Assembly (NCBI GenBank): GCA_932294295.1
Contig: OW028580.1
Location: 12,057,374 to 12,121,373, forward strand
DNA length: 64,000 bases
Direction: 5' to 3'
From: Alitta virens
Taxonomy: Eukaryota > Annelida > Polychaeta > Phyllodocida > Nereididae
The position numbers and the translations under genes are program-made. Numbering within the stretch: position 1 is the first letter of the stretch; every line of letters begins with the position of its first letter. The notes below the pieces were generated by a model. It saw nothing but the letters and a program-made list of their open reading frames with translations. It had not been told where the DNA came from and searched no databases. Positions 47,701 to 62,531 of the stretch are shown here, piece after piece.

Positions 47701-48203
47701 TCTTTTATTTTATCTTTGTGTGCAAGCGCGTTCATGTAAAAGGCAGAACCAGCAGAACACTGATCTCAAAGATCAGCTATTTCAATATAGGGCTGGCCAC
47801 TTCTCGTGTGACCTTGAACCCGAAAGTACTACAATACATGACGTCACCAATGCACAATACCAGATAGTCATCAGTAATTAATCTGTGGTGACGTCACAAT
47901 ATTGTAGTATTACTTCCGGGTACAAGGTGACACAAGAGCTGACCAGCTCCATTTCCGCCTGTCTATTTGAGCAGATGTATCACTTCACAAACAAGAGCAG
48001 TTCCGACAATGACAGAGGCACAACTTGAATTTTCAATTACTTCAAGACAGCCAGTGATTTCAAGTTCCCGTATGTAATTGCAGGTTGATTGGCTGAACAG
48101 CTATCATGAGAAATGCCGGGAAGTTGCAGGTGCAGAGTTGAAGAAACAAGGAAGAGATGCTGCATATCAGTGGTTAGTGAGAGAAGCACAACCACTAGCT
48201 TAG
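38164..48203 (+). CDS. XPNPEP1: Xaa-Pro aminopeptidase 1 (cytosolic aminopeptidase P), complete, 20 coding exons
   Basis: This M24 metallopeptidase removes an N-terminal residue preceding proline. The exons are 38164-38280, 38372-38435, 38747-38892, 39290-39344, 39612-39755, 39962-40057, 40160-40241, 40475-40616, 40831-40875, 41145-41231, 41318-41368, 42112-42170, 43708-43785, 43878-44010, 44585-44654, 44917-45021, 45533-45604, 45959-46035, 47096-47194 and 48084-48203. All junctions are GT-AG and phases agree, giving 613 aa, close to the vertebrate enzyme (about 620). N-terminal creatinase-like domains include [14 protein letters not shown] and [11 protein letters not shown]. The catalytic domain has every metal ligand: D407 and D418 ([18 protein letters not shown]), H481 ([16 protein letters not shown]), E516 (NEPGYYEDG) and E530 (FGIRIEN). 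It lacks a signal peptide or C-terminal GPI signal, which points to the cytosolic XPNPEP1 type over XPNPEP2. The start at MATHKSG matches the family's N-terminus. Introns hold SINEs, a minisatellite and a MITE. Confidence 0.96.
40684..40795 (+). repeat. 27-bp minisatellite, four copies, in intron 8 of the aminopeptidase gene
   Basis: Four tandem copies of ATAGGCAGGCRTTTTGTTCY TAACGGT lie between exons 8 and 9. Units differ by one to three bases and one unit is 28 bp. Confidence 0.9.
41693..41722. repeat. (TA)n microsatellite in intron 11
   Basis: A short alternating TA run with one interruption (TATACATGTATATA). Confidence 0.85.
41960..42040 (+). mobile_element. 3' tail fragment of SINE family 1
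   Basis: ATCATCTCATCATTACATCT then GCCTTAGGCAGTTAGTCATA matches the tail of the SINE copies at 42,840-42,900 and 52,645-52,690. The head is missing. It lies in intron 11, just before exon 12. Confidence 0.5.
42370..42950 (+). mobile_element. tRNA-derived SINE, family 1, with an inverted second copy inside
   Basis: The tRNA-like head has A box TGGCCTAATGG (42,385-42,395) and B box GGTTCAATCC (42,451-42,460). The body reads CATGAGCTGCATCCCAGCTG then GATGTCGATCGCATGAGACG. After a GATA run (42,559-42,575), 42,590-42,800 reads as the reverse complement of the same body (CTTTTACTTGCCTCAGCATA ... GTCTCATCCGAACACAACCAGCTGAG). 42,806-42,948 then resumes the forward tail. This is a SINE inserted in inverse orientation into another SINE, in intron 12 of the aminopeptidase gene. 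Confidence 0.75.
45660..45900 (+). mobile_element. 5'-truncated SINE family 1 copy in intron 17
   Basis: CTTCATGAGCAATATCTCAG, GAGATGTTAAATTGGCAGTC, GGCCAAGTAAAAGACCTCAC and AGCAAGAACTTGCCTTAGAG match the SINE body. The tRNA head is absent. Confidence 0.65.
46900..47060 (+). mobile_element. degraded SINE fragment in intron 18
   Basis: TGACCCAGTGGTTAAGGCC resembles the A-box region, and the end CGCGCCATAGAGGGCTGCAC is like the tail at 45,860-45,880. It ends about 50 bp before exon 19. Confidence 0.4.
47790..47946. mobile_element. small foldback MITE carrying two CRE motifs in intron 19
   Basis: The arms are about 57 bp. The left reads CTGGCCACTTCTCGTGTGAC ... GACGTCACC. The right, reverse complemented, reads CTGGTCAGCTCTTGTGTCAC ... 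GACGTCACC. Each arm ends in a perfect TGACGTCA (47,839-47,846 and 47,889-47,896), 42 bp apart. No target duplication is clear. Confidence 0.7.
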
Positions 48204-49845
48204 CATTTGCTTCTGTGACAGATGCATAGTAATACTTCCCCTTTATTGTGGACTGAAATTTCTTAATATACTGTACAACAATCTTTTTTGTGATACAAAT
48301 TTTATTAAATTTTGGTTTATATTTGTCATTACATATTGATCACTGTTAATATCACAGTAAAATATAAAATATGCTGCCAAAAGGCATGTCCCAAAATATT
48401 TATTTACCAGGAACAAATATTGCACAAAGATACATAATATATAACATATCAAAGTTAGTGTAATTTTATGGCATGAGTACGAACAAAAAGAATTATAGGC
48501 TTAAATAGAAATTATGTTTTCTAGTGGTGACCATTTGATATTATCATTAGTTCAATGAGGCGCCTTTTCGAGTATTTTGAGAAGACATGTTCATGAATAT
48601 TTCTTAATGGCATAAAAAAACATGCATCATCAGTGTATGACAGCAAAAAATATACTTGATTAACAGCAGTGAGTGTGCAACATGCATCAGTCCTGCATCA
48701 GTCCCTGACTGTATAAAACACTCCATCATGCATATAATTATTACTTTAAAGACAATTGTGGGTATTCAGTTCTACCACTGAGAATGCCATGAAATTTTGT
48801 ACAAAGTTAAAGCAAGTATTCTTGTTAAAAATAATGAAAGAAAAATGGGGGGTCACCATAGTTTAAAAAAATGTGTCTGACAAATACCAATTGCATGTTA
48901 ATTCAATGAGAAAATTGAAAATAATATGTTTCCATGCATAAGAATGGGTTTAAATGCATTTTCGCCACTGATTTTTCCCACTATTGTGTGAATACTAAGT
49001 TAAGTTATCCAAACATCTTTTAAGAAAAAAAGAGTATAAGTCACCATCAATATAGTGAAGCTGCATGACATTGAATGTTTGTACCACTGCAACTGGCCCC
49101 CTGGGTGGTAAAAACGAAATTGATTTGATGGTTAGTTCTTGCATATAAATGATATATGGGACATTTTTGCTGTGTATAACACTTATTTTCAAGATAAAAT
49201 AAAAGTAGACTATATGTGCTAGTTCTGGAACTTAACCACCAAAAGAACAAAAAACAGCAGAGGTGACTGGAGCGCCATCTGTGAACAAAATCTAGCAAAA
49301 ATGGCATTTCCTAAGAAATTTCAGACATCCGACAGAAGATCGAGTATTTCAGACATCCAACAGAAGATCTTTAAAACAGATGTTCCCTTTTTAAAAACAT
49401 AAGCACCTTTTTCTACAGAATGTGACACATGTGCATTTAAAAACAGGTTTAGTGCAATGACACTGAAGTTGTGAATCGAGTTTTCAGCCATGGCAAGAAA
49501 CCATTGCAACGCCGTTTTTCGTAATTCTCACAAGAGGGCGCACTTGTGTTTACACAGTGTGGCACTGATGATACCCGCATTTGTCTTTAACAATGATTCA
49601 AAGAAATATTTCACTCAATTTTTATCTTATATCAATTGCACAAATCAACTAATTTCACTAATTAATCTAATACTTAGATAAATAAATGAATACTTTCACA
49701 TATCAGAACAGCAGTTTAGAATTTCTGAAACTAAAACTTTTAATTATGAACACACCATATTAACTGTCTACTAGAAATAATAGCAACACAGCATGGAACC
49801 CCTAAATTACCCCAGATGACCTGGACAATTGACCTAGATACATCT
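48204..49845. other. 3' flank of the aminopeptidase gene
   Basis: It contains the 3' UTR of the aminopeptidase gene, then intergenic DNA between convergent genes. No canonical AATAAA was noticed close to the stop codon, and no other gene is recognised. Confidence 0.35.
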
Positions 49846-49853
49846 GCTATTGT

Positions 49854-50138
49854 TAGGGTTGTCATTGATATCAATTTTTCATTCAATATCGATATCAGTA
49901 TTCCATTTTCGATATTGCAATATTGCAAAATCACGCAAATTTAGTATAATCAGCATCCCCAGTTAGAAATGGAACCATTAATCACAGGAGTATATTTCCG
50001 AAGTCATTGTAATCAAGTGCTCATCATGGCACAATGTACAATTATAGGATAAACAAAGAATCAAATCATGAATTTTTTCAATGTCGTTATCAACATTTTC
50101 TCGATTCATCGATATACAGCATATCAATGACAACCCTA
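49854..50138. mobile_element. hAT-type MITE, 285 bp, with perfect 8-bp target duplication
   Basis: Terminal inverted repeats of 18 bp are exact: TAGGGTTGTCATTGATAT at 49,854-49,871 and its reverse complement at 50,121-50,138. GCTATTGT flanks both sides (49,846-49,853 and 50,139-50,146). An 8-bp target duplication and a YAGGG start are the hallmarks of hAT elements. The interior is rich in CGATATCGATA-like palindromes and has no coding capacity. Identical terminal repeats and duplication suggest a recent insertion. Confidence 0.92.
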
Positions 50139-50146
50139 GCTATTGT

Positions 50147-51748
50147 GCTATGTGGGCTTTGTTTAATCACCTAGTTTAAAAAAAAAGACACTGTAAAGAC
50201 TAATATGAAGGACAATTTTTAATCCTGAGTAATTTACATTCAATTATTAATAGGCCCCGTAGGGTTTTTATGACTAGAGATTGGCCAAAAACAAAATCTA
50301 CTGTCATGCTATTCTCAGATGACCGGATCGGAACTATGTTATCCTAATTAATCTGCGCGGCCATGATGCGCAAAAACTTTCAATGACCTACTTACACAAA
50401 AATCGTTCTTAGCTTCAGATGATACAGATCTACCCAACAAATTTGAAGAAACTCACGTTAGAACACTGTTAATCATCAGTTTTATGAGATTCAAGACAAG
50501 CAGTAGAACTATGGTTTTGAATGTTCCATGGGAGCTACGTCCATTGCCGTGATTTTCCATAAAGCTAGCCAACTAAATGAACGTTCGACCAATCAGAGCA
50601 GAGCTTATTTAATTACTAGGTCATTTGCTAGGCAACGAGCTCTAACAAACTCTGTGATTGGCCGTGGCGCTTAAGTTAGAAATCAATGCGCCGTCATGAT
50701 CCGCGCTGACAAAAAATAAGCCAAAACTTTTATTGATGACGTCACCGAAAATGCCTTTGGCGGCGTAGCAAGGTAAACATGACTGTGTACGTACGAAAAA
50801 CGATGTGTTTGCTCAACCGGAACGATCGCGATTTTGTTGTTATTACCCACATGTATGAAAATGGCATCAAACTTCAAACAAAGTATCATTTTACTAAAAC
50901 TCCTGCGGCCTCTCATGCACATTGCATAATCATATTATTATACTATATCCCACAATAGCATGTATACCACATAGAAAAGCCATGTGGTATACCATATGGT
51001 TTACCTTTCAAGAACAGAATTCTAGAATTTTCATTAATTACCATATCAGATATTAATATGCGGTCTGAGCGGGAATAGCTATAATTCACCTTGAAGGATC
51101 CTACCCCGCATTTATGAATTCCAGTCCTGTCACATCCCGCAGATAATTAAGGTACGGGCTCCCGCGGGATGCAAGAGGGCCCGCACAGGGCTCTAATGCA
51201 TCTAATGCATGGTCTGCTCGAATTTATGAGCTTAGTAAATCAAATTGCACATTATATCTCTCAAATCTAGACCTTGTTATACAAGGTAGTATTTATAAGT
51301 TGTGTGTATAAATGTAAAGTTGAATGCAAGTTGTAAAATGAAGTAGATAACTTACACAACATAGTTTGTAAATATAAAAGAGAATATAACATAAAATATG
51401 GCTTTCTTAAATGTTACCCACAGTGCATTCTTTGGAAACGGGAGTTAGTCTTACATCTTGTATTTGTCACCAAGTTTTGGCACTTAACCGCCTGGATTTT
51501 TTGTCATGTCTAAAGTTGACAAAAGCTAGACATCCTTCGAGTGTAAGGAACACTTTGGTAAAATGTGTTGCATGTTGTTCTAACTGCACATCTTGACTAA
51601 ATTACATTTAGCATACCCTGTTATTTATAACACCATGTTCAATTGTTGTATACTGAATCCATGACATAGACAAGAGCCTTTCACGATAATATCAGAGAAA
51701 AAACGATAATTGATTCAGTGATACTCTTCAAGGCTTTCCAGTATAAAA
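50147..51748. other. intergenic DNA between convergent genes, with one CRE palindrome
   Basis: No gene is supported. A perfect TGACGTCA lies at 50,737-50,744 in a CpG-containing stretch (50,690-50,850). An open minus-strand frame at 50,683-50,922 has no known motif. The end near 51,749 must contain the 3' UTR of the oxidase gene. Confidence 0.35.
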
Positions 51749-56137
<4,389 letters not shown>

Positions 56138-56344
56138 GATGTATACCCAGTCTTGCTTTCTCGTCCACGTTTTTCACAACAAATCGATGACGACGCCCTC
56201 TAGTCGATGTAAAGATGCGGATTCGTGTCGCGGACTCTGCAGCGTAGCAGATATTAAATCGTGGAGATAATGGACAAAACATGGACTTTAATGGCTGAAA
56301 CCCCCATAATTAAAGCTAATTATGCAATTACAATTGTAAGTTGG

Positions 56345-56530
56345 GTCTACAGCAATCTCGTCAACATGTAAACTCGTCAGCCAGCAAGTAAAGTCGTCCC
56401 CATTTTGATTAAGTCGCACACACACAGGTTGGTCAGGTCGTCATCATGAATGGAAAGTGGTCAACACATTGGTTAACTCGTCATCATGGCTGGTTAACTC
56501 GTTATTATGGCTGGTTAACTCGTCTTAAAG
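56345..56530. repeat. CTCGTCATCATGGCTGGTTAA phrase repeat
   Basis: The phrase TGGTTAACTCGTCATCATGG recurs with drift about six times in 180 bp, starting with TCTCGTCAACATGTAAACTC. Similar words (AACTCGTTGACAG) recur at 57,770-57,860 in the same orientation. The oxidase start codon is about 200 bp to the left, so this lies in its likely promoter region. Confidence 0.7.
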
Positions 56531-57227
56531 AAGTTTAAGCAGCAACTAAAGTGCAATTGATTAATTAATCAACTTGAGAGCAAGGAGCAATACGTACCTA
56601 TCATTGCAATTAATAATGATTAAGAAAGACCAATTAAAGAATATGTGTGAAGTGACAAGACGAAAAATCAACAATCACATATTTTCAAAGGAATATTAAG
56701 GCATGCAAATGTCATTACAATCAGGAATAGCATTTTCATGATGTATCTATCACAAACACGTCGACATTTTTCAAAATAGCTTTATTAGCAGTCGATTACT
56801 CGCCTCACTTCGCCGTCAATTGCTCGAATTCCAAGCGGCCTACAGCTCTAATTTTCGGCGTAGTAGGTCTTTAAAACTTGCTTTTTCTTCAACAACCAAA
56901 ATTATGAGTCAAGCTGTGATTTTTTTTAGCTATCCACCCTTATTCAGACCGGGCCCCTCCATGCAATTTTAATGACGTTGGTTCCAAAAGTAGTTTTAAT
57001 ATTCCTGCTCTCAAACACATGAGAGCAAAATCAAACACTTACAATGTGGAGAATAAAGGGTGTGGCGCTTCTTGTATTCTTTTTTTATTTGGTGTTATCT
57101 GGGTACAGCTGGCCGCCAGCTTAACAAAAAATACTTTTAAAATCGCGCTTTCGGAAGAAGCATTACGTATGCTGAGCTTGGAGTCCGCTAGGACCGTATT
57201 TTAACAGGTGCGCAAATTTGAGAAGTA

Positions 57228-58097
57228 TGGTCAAAACGGCCACAAACCGTAACGACAACAGTACTAAACGGCCACGCTTCCTAAACTAAACGGCCAAGAT
57301 TCCGAAAAAGTCACGGTCATGGATTTTACTTGACAATGTTCTCGTCTCTTGCGCTCAAGCTGAGGTTGGATACTCCAACAAGGTGTTACAGCCCAAACGA
57401 TCTTATTATCTAATCTCGTGATTCTTTACTAATCTATTCCTAGTGTTTGTTTTTGCTGACCAGTTAAACATGTACAGTATGTACATAGAGTACACCTGGT
57501 ATGTCATACGACATTAGATCCTGAATCCTGATGGACCTGATCCAATCCAGACCTAGGCCTAGATCCCAGATCTAATCCACACCTAAAATGTTAGGTTTGT
57601 GATTGACATGTCATACTTAATAACGTAAAAGTATCACCTACACTTCCTGAATTAGTCAATCTATATAGATAAACTAACTAGCCCTTGAACCATAAAGTGG
57701 CCATCTCGGTACCGATATGGCCGTTTATTTTGTGGCCGCTTAGGACTGTGGTCGTTATGGTGAATACGCAAATTCGTCAACAACCAAGTCCACAACAACC
57801 AACTCGTTGACAGAAATCATCTCGTTGACATATATTGATCATGTTTGATGCAAACTCTTTGACAGCTCATCTAATGACCATTTGGTCGACACCCACTTAC
57901 TCGGTTAATAAAGCTTCCACAACAGTATACTTGCTACATTGTACTAATATATTTGTATGAATGAGATTTAAAAGGATGTCCATAAAGTTTCTGTACTATT
58001 TACGGTGGACACCGACGACCGGGAAACATCTGTGTCGACGATTTTGGGTGTTGACGAATTGATTCGATACCGTTACGGTTTGTGGCCGTTCTGACCA
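57228..58097. mobile_element. foldback element with ACGGCCACAAACCGTAACG ends
   Basis: The left end is TGGTCAAAACGGCCACAAAC then CGTAACG (57,228-57,254). The right end, reverse complemented, is TTGGTCAGAACGGCCACAAA then CCGTAACG (58,070-58,097). A second nested pair (AATTCGTCAACA at 57,771-57,782; reversed at about 58,047-58,060) lies inside. Words of the 'AAACGGCCA' and 'CTCGTTGACA' type repeat internally. No protein frame. Confidence 0.72.
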
Positions 58098-58278
58098 AAC
58101 ACCAAATTTGGCTGCAAATAGGGAGAGAAGCCAAATCATGGCCTGCATTTATTCGAGTGTGACCAGCAAAACAAAGTGAACTGTAAGCTTTGCCCTATTC
58201 ATTTGTGTGCCTTTTCGTGTTTATTAATGCAGTCCTGTTAAAATAATTGTTTCAGTCAGTCAGTCTTCAATCGCCATT

Positions 58279-58798
58279 TAATCGATCACTGCGTATGTCC
58301 AAATTTGCAAGTTTATCTACATTGCTACATTGACATTGTAATTTGTACACTACAGCAGATCATGGTCACGTAGTTCTAGTCTTGAACACCCTCTCCCTGT
58401 TAATTGTAACTGAAAGTATTTGGACTTATGTAAAAATTCAAATTTTAGTTACTTAAAAAAAATCTTTTTGCTTAATCATTAAATTATGTCACTCTATAGT
58501 CTATATGACTTGCAAGTTGGGAACTTGGGTTGGGATACATATTAATCGATCACTGCGTACGTCCAAATTTGCAAGTTTATCTACATTGACATTGTAATTT
58601 GTACGCTACAGCAGATCATGGTCACGTAGTTCTAGTCTTGAACACCCTCTCCGTGTTAATTGTAACTGAAAGTATTTGGACTTATATGTAAAAATTCAAA
58701 TTTTAGTTACTTCAAAAAAAATCTTTTTGCATAATCATTAAATTATGTCACTATAGTCTATATGACTTGCAAGTCGGGAACTTGGGTTGGGATACATA
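58279..58798 (+). repeat. 263-bp head-to-tail tandem duplication
   Basis: The unit runs from TTAATCGATCACTGCGTAYG to TTGGGTTGGGATACATAT. The two copies (58,279-58,541 and 58,542-58,798) differ by about ten substitutions and a few small indels, such as loss of one GCTACATT. It is followed at once by (TA)n. Confidence 0.92.
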
Positions 58799-58800
58799 TA

Positions 58801-58802
<2 letters not shown>

Positions 58803-58866
<64 letters not shown>
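58803..58866. repeat. (TA)n microsatellite
   Basis: About 60 bp of alternating TA directly abuts the second unit of the tandem duplication. Confidence 0.92.
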
Positions 58867-59392
58867 ACAAAGTATTTGGACTTGCACAAAACATTTTATT
58901 TTCAGGTCACTTTCAAATCAAATCTTGCAATGTACTTCTGAAAATTAGGGCTGGAGGTTGAATTGTACATTAACTATGAAAGTGGTTAATTGCTATATTA
59001 GCTTTTAACATTTAAAAAAGCTAATTATCGGTGATAGGCACTGAATTGGCTCAAGTTTTGGTCGATTTTGAAGGCTCAGCATCGATACTCAAATAACATA
59101 GATGTTGCTAACACGGATACCATGAGAACATGAAATTTTTTACATGTATGGCAGCACACCCCCTTTAAATTCTGATCACATTTTGCTTCCATATGAAAAA
59201 ATGAGGCGTGTAACTGCTTGGTTCTCGGCTAAATCTCAGGTCCACCGCCAGGACCGTCTATGAATTGTGCAGGAGGCACGTTGTATCTCGCCTGATATAA
59301 TCAACTTTTTTTATTTGAACATTTCTTATCAGTGACTCCTTTAGTGGTACCACACAATAGAAGCTCTGCAGGGCCAGCACTAGCATTTGCAA

Positions 59393-59485
59393 TTCCCAAT
59401 GCACATGGCCTTTACAAACATATGGCCTCATTTAGCCCCAATGCACATGGCCTTTACACACTTGGCCTTTACAAACATGGTATCT
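59393..59485 (+). repeat. AATGCACATGGCCTTTACA short tandem phrase
   Basis: CCAATGCACATGGCCTTTAC then AAACATATGG occurs, followed by CCCAATGCACATGGCCTTTA then CACACTTGGCCTTTACAAAC. The spacing is 43 bp, with a partial third copy. Confidence 0.75.
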
Positions 59486-59859
59486 TTTGGTTTGACGGAA
59501 GGTATGAACAATGATTAAGACCTTTTTCTTTGATCCTAAAAAATTAGCACGGCCTATGCTGGGCATTGCATTGCGCTTAGGACTGGCCCTGAAGCACTAG
59601 AGGCCTAGCCACTAACATCTTCCTGAAGCAAATCCGCATTTTCTACTCAGCTCTTCAGCTCCTCCGCCTACTGTAGCTACATGGAGGAGGGCGGCCTTGC
59701 TTTAGGAAGATGAGCCACTACTTGGTTAGTTGCAACCTTGTTTACATGTAGATGTTACTGGTTCTGGATCGAGTTTTGTTTGCAAAAATGATTTGATACC
59801 TTTGAAAAATTAGCCTGTATTTTTACTCTTTTTCTACGGTTCTTTCCAGAGGTTTCACT

Positions 59860-60087
59860 ATGGGAAATTCTAAGTCCGGACATGACTTAGTTCTGCGTGA
59901 AATGCCTCATAAAGTGCGGGACCTACACTACGCTGTTATGAGCAATGACAGGGAAGCTGTGTGCTCTTTGGTCCAGCAGGGTGTGAACGTCAATTTCCCA
60001 TGGTTTAATCCTTCCAACCCCAGCATCAAAGATGGTAGCACACCACTCATATGTGCTGTTTCTTTGAATCATACAGATATCATCCAG
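59860..60087 (+). CDS. ankyrin-repeat protein, first coding exon only (N-myristoylated)
   Basis: The exon encodes 76 residues and ends in a good donor (CATCCAG|GTAATT). It starts MGNSKSG, which fits the N-myristoylation consensus (Gly2, Ser6), so the protein probably attaches to membranes. Residues 19-45 (VRDLHYAVMSNDREAVCSLV then QQGVNVN) form one ankyrin-type helix pair. KDGSTPLICAVSLNHTDIIQ opens the next repeat (T-P-L, A, H..I). An acceptor-like TTTCCAG lies 18 bp before the ATG, so a noncoding exon may precede it. Downstream exons are not recognised in the remaining 3.9 kb, so the gene probably continues past the window. I do not recognise the orthologue. Confidence 0.75.
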
Positions 60088-62531
60088 GTAATTATTCCGA
60101 CTGATTCTGCATGCATTTGTGAAGTGCACACACGCACACACATATATAGGTCCTTTGTGTGACCTCTGCATTTCAATAAAATACATTCATTCGTGTACTC
60201 TCCTTCTTCCAAAATATTTGGCAAGCTTAATACAATGTTAAGGCTGTCTTTTGTGCAAATACTTAACCTAGGTGTGAGAGGAGAAAAAAACGCTCTTCAG
60301 ATTAGCATGAAAGGTGTTCATTTTGAAGAAGTGTTTGTGGAAACTCGAAATTTATGGTCAAGCTCAATTTTTAACTGTTACTGACTGCCATATATATATG
60401 AAGACATCCATGGAAAACTGGCACAATTACATAAATGGCAATCAGTTGCCTAATCTCTAATAGCTCAAAATGGCCTAACCACACCCAATGGTTACTAGCG
60501 ACAGGAATTTTTTTTTCAAATTGGTAAATTTTAACAATGTTGTCTGACATTGATTGAAAGTGCAGATGAGAATTCCATACAGCTGTATAATATAATTATG
60601 TACACACTGTCTAACGTAGTGGCCACCCCAGATTATATATATTTATATAGATATAAATGCACATACACATGATATTTTGGACAATTTCTGAACATTTATA
60701 TCTTCTTTTTAAACAACTTCAATTTACACATGGAGTAATGCTGACCATAAAAGAAAAGAAAAAGTATTCCAAGTAACTCGATCGTTCTGTTATAGATCGA
60801 GAAATACCATGTAGCCCTTATACAATATTCATGACGAAATAATCTTGATAATTCAGGTATATTTGCATGGTTTGGACATCCATAAACACAGCATGTCTAA
60901 AATTAAGTATGCCTGCCTGTAAAAATATGTGAAGAGTGTATTTCATCACCGTGAAAGTGTAAAAAATGGATTACTGATGATTACGAATGTTTCACAAAAA
61001 TTGCAGTTGCTATCAAGTGCCGATATGCTCAAGATATGCAACAAGATTAATTAGTTCAATCTTGGATGAACTAGAAAGTTTTACAACTCCCCCTCATTGA
61101 TTCCACTGGGCAACAATAGAAAGACCGTGAAATATGTATTCATACAGGCCTGCGCTTGCATCTTAATCCTAATCTAAACCTTTCCCTTTTTTTAATTCTG
61201 ACTTAAAAAATACTATGGCTTTTGATGAATTCATGTATGGCAATATATAAATCAAATTATGAAAACTATGAATAATATTATAAGTTAATGTACATGAATT
61301 TTTAATTTACTAATGCAAAACGCACTAAAAGATTTAGGGAGTTAAGAATTAGGTACTATAGCAGAAAAATGCAAGTACTTTGTTAACATACAAGTGACAC
61401 ATCTGTGCACATAAGGTGGCACCTACAACAACCCATCAGGTTGAATTTTAAAGAAACTTATGTCTACTGTATGCTTCGCATGTTATTAGAATGAATAAAC
61501 CTCTTTTCCTAAAAATGAAGAATAAAAAAAAAGCAGGGAAGAGGTCAAGTGGAGTGCAGATGTCTGGGTTTAAATTTCTATATATATATTAATTATGTTG
61601 TGCTTACTGTCAAAAAAAAGAATAAAGAAAAAAAAGAAGTTATCTATGGATATAAATCCCTGTTAAAAAGTAATAATGCTTTTTCTCTTTCTCTATTTCT
61701 TTCCTTCTTCCGTGTGCTCCTCTTTCTATATTTTGTTTTTCCGTACTTATTTTGTTTATTGGTAACAACACATGAAGCTATTTATGCAATATCTAGAGCG
61801 ATTAATCACAATTCAATTGTGACGTTGAAACCAAGATTCAATCGTTGCTTAACAGTGAGCTTGTTGTGATGTCAGTAATGATTACAATGGACTGGCAATG
61901 TCTTGCTGGTTCTGGTGAACTTTTACTGTTTTCTAGATTGAAACTCAGGTTTTGGGACACAATTTCTGATGTTTCCGGTTTCAACTTGATAGTTTACGAT
62001 CTCCTGCGTGTATCATGAGGGCGCCCACTGGGGGTGGCCGCTATTAATTATTGGCACGGAGTGCCAATACTTACGTTGCTTGTAGGAGGCGTTTTCGCGT
62101 AATGCGTCCGGTTTGCCATTTTGCGAGCGGCAAATTCGAACTTACATGTTAATCCAATGGGGCCAGTTCGGCGGAAGGCTCAAGCGTGTATAAAGCACAT
62201 ATGCACTCAAAAAACGGACCTGTCGATGTTACCAAACGGTTGTGTAGAGCTTCATAGTCTTCGGCACTGATTCCTGGGCTTCTCTATCCAGTATATCTCT
62301 CAAAATCTTCATTTTGTGTGCATGCTGGCCGCTCGTTCATCTTCGTGTATCTCCGCTAAAGCCACCACTAAACGCCAGGTGTCGCCACTGTGTTATGCTG
62401 AAGTATACAGTGTCGCCCTCTCGTGTTTGAATCTTATCATGATTACACACAGATGGCAACTAAAAGTGCATTTTAAGGCCCAGTTCCAGTTAGCTCCAAC
62501 ATTTACTCTACAAACGTCATCGGCATGGTGA
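60088..62531. other. gene-free; probably first intron of the ankyrin-repeat gene
   Basis: No following ankyrin exon with splice signals was found. A 9-bp hairpin (TATTGGCAC-GGA-GTGCCAATA, 62,049-62,069) sits in a CpG-bearing stretch (62,020-62,180). Otherwise I see nothing. Confidence 0.4.
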
